DNA of 64,000 bases, from assembly GCA_013433145.1 (NCBI GenBank), contig CM024179.1, positions 868,001 through 932,000 of the forward strand, in the 5' to 3' direction. This document shows positions 57,680-64,000 of the stretch, piece after piece. The notes beneath the pieces are model-generated. The model worked only from the letters and a program-made list of their open reading frames with translations, had not been told where the DNA came from and made no database searches. Source of the DNA: Ascaris suum (Eukaryota > Nematoda > Chromadorea > Rhabditida > Ascarididae). Made by a program: the position numbers and the translations under genes. Every line of letters starts with the position of its first letter. Within the stretch, counting starts at the first letter, position 1.

Positions 57680-60600
57680 CTGTAAAATTATTTGCTCATT
57701 ACCACGTAGGGCTTATGCTGTCAATTCGTACGTTGCTCTAAGGCAAAATCATAATTAATAACCGCATATACAATCCCACACAAAAAAGCCATTTTTGAAA
57801 ATTCACATGCATTTCATGATTCTTCTATTCACCATATACAATCGATCGAAACCATTTACGCTCACGATTTTATTCGTCACTGCCACCTACTACCTGCTCG
57901 ACTGCTTTAAAAAATCCATGACAGGTAACCAACATGAATACACCTTTAAAAGCATTATTAGTTACTAGCTATATCTGTACTCATATCATTTCCGCCTGCC
58001 TCTACAAAAAAAGATGCAACCATAAAATCGCATCGACATTTAATTTAAACAGCCCTTTCAAGCGATCATATAATTAACAAAATTCAACAATCAAAATCTA
58101 AACACTCAGTAAAATCACCAGTAATACTAACGGGAGTTTTATTCGAAATTAGCAGTTCCAGTATTCGATTCCTACCACACATGAAAAGAAACCTGTTTTT
58201 TCTCTTAATATTCTTTGATTATAAAAGCATCCCATATCAAACAGGTATTATGACAAGTCAAACCTGATCCGGCTTAACGGTGGAAATGTTTTCTGCCTCC
58301 GATCCATACTTCACAGCTTTAGCAGCCGATGCCGTTCTCTTCTTCACTCCATAATAAGTGAGAATATCCACTAAGCCGATGAAGTATATAAGTCGTTTCG
58401 AACTCACTGCAAATTATAACCTTAGAGATGCACATGTTTATTATAAATCCAGTAATCTTAGATTCCCCCACCCCCCCCCCCCAAATAATGACGGGAAGAG
58501 AGAAAAAGGCATTTGTAGTAAGTCTTTCCAACCAAACTTTTATATACAAATCCATGCACCAAAAGCTACAAACTATTGCTGCTCTTAGGTATTAAATGTC
58601 TATTTGCCTAAACTGTAGCTCTGCGAACGTTTCGCTCTTACTTGCTGCTCATGCTCAACTACCTTTACATTTTCCCACTTCGGAACATTAAGATGAAATT
58701 TTAAAAAATAAATTATATAAATAAATAAACAAATAAATAAATAAATAAAAAGTAACTAGTACATGCAGTGTTAAATCAATTCCAGAGGGCTATACTAGCT
58801 CCACTATATTTTAAATACAAACATTCCGAATAACCATATATTACAATAACTTCCACTAATCGCTCACAAAATCACATAGCGAGAGAAATGTGGAATTCAA
58901 AAATGGAAAATGATAGGTAAACAAAACAAAACAGAGCTGATAAGATAAACAAGCCTCGACCATCAACAAGGAAGCCCAGCAATGGTCTTATATCTATACA
59001 TTCTTATAAAAAACATTCGCAACGAACTATTCATCAGTGAGTACTCAAAAACGCCACTAAATGGTGCAAGGACTTACACGGATTGCTGGGGATGGCGAAA
59101 AATTCATCATCGAGATCTGGTCCACCTGGAGGGATCGGTGCAAAAGCTCCAGTAGAAGGAAGAGGTGAATCTGGTGGAGTTGGTACTAGCTCATCTCCGG
59201 ATACCTCTCCTTCAGATTGATCACCAGCCTGTTGAGTTGCTGCTGCCTCAGCTTCTGCCCGGTCCATGTCATGGATCCCTGCAACAAAAAAGTTGTCTGA
59301 TCCTGATTATTATAAGTTCGAGCACGAACTCTTACTAACTATGAGTCTTATCCCGGTCTCAGAATTTAAAAAAATGGCAAAAAACCTTCCATTTACTCTC
59401 TCCCCCTCCCGCCTTCTTCCACAAAAAGGAGAAAGTGTCAGGACTCCCTGGGGACAAAACTCTATACGTATATTTTGCAAAGGAAAAAAATATTCCTATA
59501 TGCAAATACCCAAGCAAAACAGAATTCAAAAGCAAAGTCCGATAGGTTGTATTCACAAGCAAACATAAAATGACCCCCCCCCCCCCCAACCTCCCTCTCT
59601 TCAAAAATCTTAGCAAGAACTCCTCGTGAGTTCATTAATCGAAGTTGGAAAATTATGCAACCTCTTTTCGCATCTCTTTCCATAAAACCACTCTACAAAA
59701 TTCGGCTCGGTTTGCAAGCTCTTAAAGAGCATCACATTTTATGCGATAAAAGATCAACCTAAAAAGAAACTAAAAACGCCAATCAACGCTCCCTCATCAG
59801 ATTAAATCACAAGAAAAAACAGAACTAACCGACAAGAAGCGAGTAGTCCATAAGATGTAAACGAGCAAGAAATTCCGTGTCCGAGCTGAGCATATTTACT
59901 AATTTCTCGCGTGCATCCTCCGGCAACAGCAATTTGTAATTATCTTCCAGGAAATCATTATCCTTCAATTAGAAAGAAAAACTCACTAACAGATCCTTTG
60001 CAGATACCAATCTTGAGGAAAATAAACTTTTTCTTCAGTTGAAGTCTATTTTAAAAAATCAATACCCTCCTCAACATCATGAAAAACCGAACATGAAAGC
60101 AAAACGTCAAGCAAGCAAGAAATAAACAGATAAATAAATAAATAAGTGAATCTATATAGGCGCAAATCAGTCAATAAAACACATGCAAATGCAAATCTTA
60201 CAGCCTTATATGCTACCTCTCGACAAGCACTTATACAAAAATATCCCATACTCGTCACTCCCGTTTTCCTCCGCTTGCAACATCCCAAAAATCTTCTCAC
60301 GTTTTAAAGGCTTTTTTTTTCAACAACGGAAAATCAATTCACAGTTCTCTGCTAACTTGTTATGTCCTATACAGAAACAATATTTCCGCTCGCAAGACAT
60401 ACCTATCTAATTGTACCAGGTATACCACCTACAGCACTCTCCACTGTAGCTGCTCAATACCCAAGTGATTTACTGTTATCTCTGCGAATGCTAATCAGCT
60501 AATCCCTGCATCAAGACGACACCAAAAAAAAGGGAAAAGCTGAAAAATGAAATTCAGCCCTCACTGAATGCCTCAAAATTTATAAAAAGCAGGTAAATTT

Positions 60601-63351
60601 CACCCCCTCCTCCTTCTGATAGATTTAAAAAAAACTTCCCAGCCCCAAAACGTCCCTCATAATTTAACAATTATTCAAGCATATGAAATGATATAAATAA
60701 AACATCCTTTGTAGTAGAAGAAGCGCGAAGACCAGGAAAGTGCGAAGACGATGTCAGCCTACTTTTTTTTCATATACAGCGAGTAACGGAAATATTTAAA
60801 CTTCTTCCATGCAAAGAACCCATATCGAAAGCTATGATGGCTAGCTGCAATACATCGCCGATCCCCACCTGTAAGCCAAGCAAATGAACAACTGAAATAA
60901 CCTTCAATGTTGGTAGCTCCTTTGCCTTCTCTTTTTCGCTTGCTTGTCTTTGCACTGTCGATCCCTAAAACATTCACTTATAAATTTGCTTTCGACTCAT
61001 TAATCGGTGAAATTTGAAAACAATTAAAAATTAAAAGATATGCGATTAATAAACTAGACTATAATCGATGAATTAATCTTCTAAAATAACAAACCTTTAG
61101 ATCATATTTGCGATGAACTTTATATTTACGACCGAATATATTACGCATAACGATCAGATAAGTTTCGCCACCGTCCACCGTTATTCGATAGAGACCAAGA
61201 TATTGTGGAAGTAGAGTTTTACCGTGCTTCTCCACAACGTACTGCAAAATGCGAACACCATAAATACCGGTTCACTTCTTGGCCAAGAAAAGATAAAGCC
61301 AACGAATTAACGATAACTAAATGAATTCATCAAAAAAAAAATGACCGGAAGTACACTGACCGCAAGTTGACCATTAAAACATAACATTAAATGTGCTCGA
61401 AGTATAAGCACAAAACTTATTTTAAAACGAAAATCTCAAGTCAACGTAGTTTGTGCCGAACGCCTTCTAGCGTCATTACTTCACTTCCAGGACATCTCAA
61501 AAAATACTTGCAGTGTAGCCAACGACTTGGTGGACGAGAGAAGCACGGATTTTGTCCCTATTTTTTTGGCAAAAACCATACTTCCACAAAGAAAGGAACT
61601 CGGAGGACTCCTAATAAAAAAAGTGCATTTTCACTCATCAGCTCCTTAAATTTTCGGAAATTCAGCTCCTAAGGACATGAAAGCTTTTCGTTTTCTCTCC
61701 ACTAGGCCTTCAAATGAATCGAGCCATCCGAATGAAACGTAAGGCCGAGACTGGCACCTGGACCTGGAAAAGGAAGGAGGATAGACTCCATCTACTACAT
61801 TTCGATCAGACCGCCTCCCCCCTCCTCCCCAAACTACACCTTTCACACATTTAGCTTAAACCCTATCACACCACTCAACTAAAAAAAACCTTCAATGATT
61901 TTACCAGGCATTTCCGCCAATCATTTCTTTAAATCTTCGCAAGAAACAATCTTCGTAAAATGTATTCCTTTAGTTCACAACAAACTAACTATAAATATCA
62001 GAAACAAAAAAAACTGATTAGCATAAACAATTAAAAGAATAAACCTCATGATAAAATCTTAGAATCGAATGTATTTCAGCGACCGCCTCTGAATCCATCG
62101 TTTTAATCACGAACTTCTTATCATATGAGACGAACAAACGAGGCCCACTCTTATCCGCTTGATCTGGCTCTGGATCTGGTTCATAGCATGTCAGTGCACG
62201 CTGAAATACTTACAATGATATCAAATGAACCTTTTTTCAACACCTGTGTCATACACCTATGGCATAACCTCTCTGAGACTCCAATCGACCAGGCGCCCAA
62301 TATTTTCCCCTCTCTCTCTTCATAGGATCCACGATTGCAGTTGCAGTCAGTCAATAACATTGATGGCCACCAAAAATTCACAAAATAAAAATTCGAATAT
62401 TTCCTTTAGGGCTTCTCAAACAAAACATCACCTATGGTGAGATCAGCAAGCATGGATATCGATACCACAAATATTACTGGCACACTCTATGACCATCAGC
62501 ACTACAACACAAATAAAGCAATCACCTTATGATGTAATATTGCACTTGAATTTAAAACTTATGTTTGTATTACTACAATCGGCCATCGTTTCCACTTAAG
62601 TTACAAATCGACGAAATCCAATTAACTAAAATTTAGCTCTGTTCTCGTATATAAACTCATAAAAAATATTACTCAAAATAAGAAAATCGTCTCATTTTAT
62701 TGTAGTATCTCATCTAATAAGTATTACATAAACGTATTTTAATTCTCATACAAAAAAGTACAGCTAGTGAAGAACAACAACCCCCTCACTTTAGTTATAA
62801 AAACTGAATAATATCAATAAGACGAAAATAATTGCCACTACTAATACATACAACAACTCCAGCTTTAGCGAATAATCAAATGGCGGAATTGCCAACGAAG
62901 GATGTCACAAAGATCTGAGAATCTTATCCCCGCCTTATACTTCCTCCCATTCCCTCGTAAACATCTCCGCCATCAGGCAAATATTTTTTGGGTAACATAT
63001 GAAACATCATAACTTTCATACCTAATAAAACAAACCGAAAGAAACCTTTTTGTCGAAGAAAATAAATTAAATATTTCATAAATCAAGATCTCAACCATAC
63101 CAAAATGTTTTTTTTCTACCTCCGTCACCGATATAAATTACAGATGCCCCCCCCCCCCCCCCCCACCCCCCCCCCCACACAAACAAAAAAATTCAGGACG
63201 AAATTAAAGCTTATATTAATCTAAAAACATGAAAATATAATGCAAAAATTATACCAAATATTCGTTTTGATCAACGCCAAATTGCTCTCTTATATTGCGA
63301 AATACATTTGGACAATAATCTTTCACTTTGAAATGACTCGGCATATTGTCC
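57614..63351 (-). CDS. ppk-2: phosphatidylinositol 5-phosphate 4-kinase, type II (8 exons, 5' partial)
   Basis: Phosphorylates PI5P at the 4-position to PI(4,5)P2 at cytosolic and nuclear membranes. The eight exons join in frame to about 335 codons; vertebrate PIP4K2 proteins have about 405, so some N-terminal sequence is missing. Landmarks: [25 protein letters not shown] (ATP-binding Lys), [37 protein letters not shown], the catalytic [11 protein letters not shown], an acidic, proline-rich insert (PTPPDSPLP), [18 protein letters not shown], and the activation loop [15 protein letters not shown]. The loop keeps the Ala/Asn-type sequence of PI5P 4-kinases and lacks the form seen in PI4P 5-kinases, which supports type II (C. 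elegans PPK-2). No frame breaks were found. It lies upstream of klp-20 on the same strand with a 4.3-kb gap, too far for a typical operon. Confidence 0.92.
58264..58406 (-). CDS. ppk-2: ppk-2 exon with the activation loop
   Basis: [45 protein letters not shown]. Acceptor TTGCAG, donor CAG|gtttga. Confidence 0.95.
59078..59278 (-). CDS. ppk-2: ppk-2 exon with the acidic insert
   Basis: [20 protein letters not shown], a Pro/Asp-rich loop ([25 protein letters not shown]) and IPSNP. Acceptor TTGCAG, donor T|gtaagt in phase 1. Confidence 0.93.
59830..59962 (-). CDS. ppk-2: ppk-2 exon with catalytic MDYSLL
   Basis: [35 protein letters not shown]. Acceptor AATTGAAG|G, donor G|gttagt in phase 1. 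Confidence 0.95.
60902..60964 (-). CDS. ppk-2: ppk-2 short exon (21 codons)
   Basis: [20 protein letters not shown] then K; completes DLKGSTV. Acceptor TTTTAG, donor AAG|gttatt. Confidence 0.95.
61095..61241 (-). CDS. ppk-2: ppk-2 exon
   Basis: [40 protein letters not shown]. Acceptor TTGCAG, donor AAG|gtttgt. Confidence 0.96.
62045..62200 (-). CDS. ppk-2: ppk-2 exon with ATP-binding lysine
   Basis: [40 protein letters not shown]. Acceptor TTTCAG, donor GAG|gtttat, phase 0. Confidence 0.93.
63147..63176 (+). repeat. poly(C)18-A-poly(C)11 tract
   Basis: Two C runs split by one A and flanked by A/C-rich DNA, in the intron after the first recognised ppk-2 exon. Confidence 0.93.
63255..63351 (-). 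CDS. ppk-2: ppk-2 first recognised exon
   Basis: [20 protein letters not shown] to DQNEYL. It opens with one base of a split codon after TTATAG, so a previous exon ending in phase 2 must exist. Donor TTG|gtataa. Confidence 0.9.
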
Positions 63352-64000
63352 CTATAAAAAAAAAACCTTATTGAGAGAACGTAAAAAATACAATTCATTA
63401 ATGATTATTGAAAATGCAAATTTTATTGATTATATCAAATTTACATATGAAAATATATTCCTTCATAGCTTCCTTAACCACCCCATCTTCAATCATCAAG
63501 CAATGAAACACCTGAATTGCATTGACACCTGAGATCTATAAGGAATAGCTCTTCAAGGCAAATTCCTCTTAGATGAAATTCTACAATCTCTTTGTGAATG
63601 TCCACTAGCTACTATGCTCACTCAGTTCGATCTCCACTGAAAGATGATGGCGACTCAAGGCTCGTTCACTACTATTTACAGCATTTACCCTTTCAATATC
63701 ATATATCTGCTCAATTATTCATAAAGACATTGCCACTTGGAAATTATATCTTCAATCGAATAGTATGACACATGAATTACTTATCAACGGATTTTCACAC
63801 CTTAATTTGGTGAAGAACAATGGCTATATAACCATTCATAAAGTTTTATGTTATTCCCTAGTTAACACCAACATTTCAAGAGCGAATAATCGAAGTGTTG
63901 TGCATAAATAGCAACATATCACTAACACAAAGGATATGCGGAATGATTTTTAAGGTTTTTAGCAATGAACCATTCAATTTTCGAAACTCATAAAAAACTT
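63352..64000. other. upstream of the first recognised ppk-2 exon
   Basis: I could not find the N-terminal exon that must precede the exon ending at 63351. It either lies here and is too short or diverged to recognise, or is beyond the window edge. Confidence 0.4.

Overview
The window is a eukaryotic, AT-rich scaffold, most likely from a nematode. The best evidence is a kinesin-II motor gene whose motor and tail peptides resemble Caenorhabditis KLP-20. It sits beside an acyl-CoA synthetase pair, a PI5P 4-kinase (PPK-2 type) and a bacterial-like PLP enzyme of the kind known from C. elegans F13B12.4. Short exons, GT-AG introns of about 0.3-2.5 kb and long intergenic gaps suggest a nematode with a looser genome than Caenorhabditis; I cannot fix the clade.

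Layout. 1-2.3 kb: a broken LTR-retrotransposon gag fragment on the minus strand. 2.4-13.0 kb and 16.8-28.2 kb: two tandem minus-strand long-chain acyl-CoA synthetase genes. I rebuilt them exon by exon: 13 homologous exon pairs match in length to the base, except one exon of the second copy that is 1 base short. 28.7-37.4 kb: repeat-rich intergenic DNA. 37.4-38.7 kb: an intronless plus-strand gene for a cysteine-synthase-like enzyme with a signal-peptide-like N-terminus. 39.09-39.29 kb: an uninterrupted (TA)102 tract. 42.3-53.3 kb: the minus-strand klp-20 (KIF3A-type) gene, 12 exons plus a candidate terminal exon near 40.1 kb. 57.6-63.4 kb: the minus-strand PI5P 4-kinase gene, 8 exons, with its 5' end not found and perhaps outside the window.

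The genes look like unrelated housekeeping functions (fatty acid activation, amino-acid or sulfur chemistry, ciliary transport, phosphoinositide signalling). I see no operon with tight spacing and no compact multi-gene system. Conserved exons carry three single-base frame breaks: klp-20 exons 7 and 10, and exon 12 of the second acyl-CoA synthetase. All are length changes in very short homopolymers, so base-calling error is more likely than gene death.

The least ordinary signals are: 16 poly(G)/poly(C) tracts of 10-24 bases, none in an exon; nine of 46 reconstructed 3' splice sites ending in AAG or GAG, always followed by exon G; one GC-AG intron; a repeat array built from the start of an exon; a perfect 28-bp inverted repeat; and the intronless bacterial-like PLP gene.
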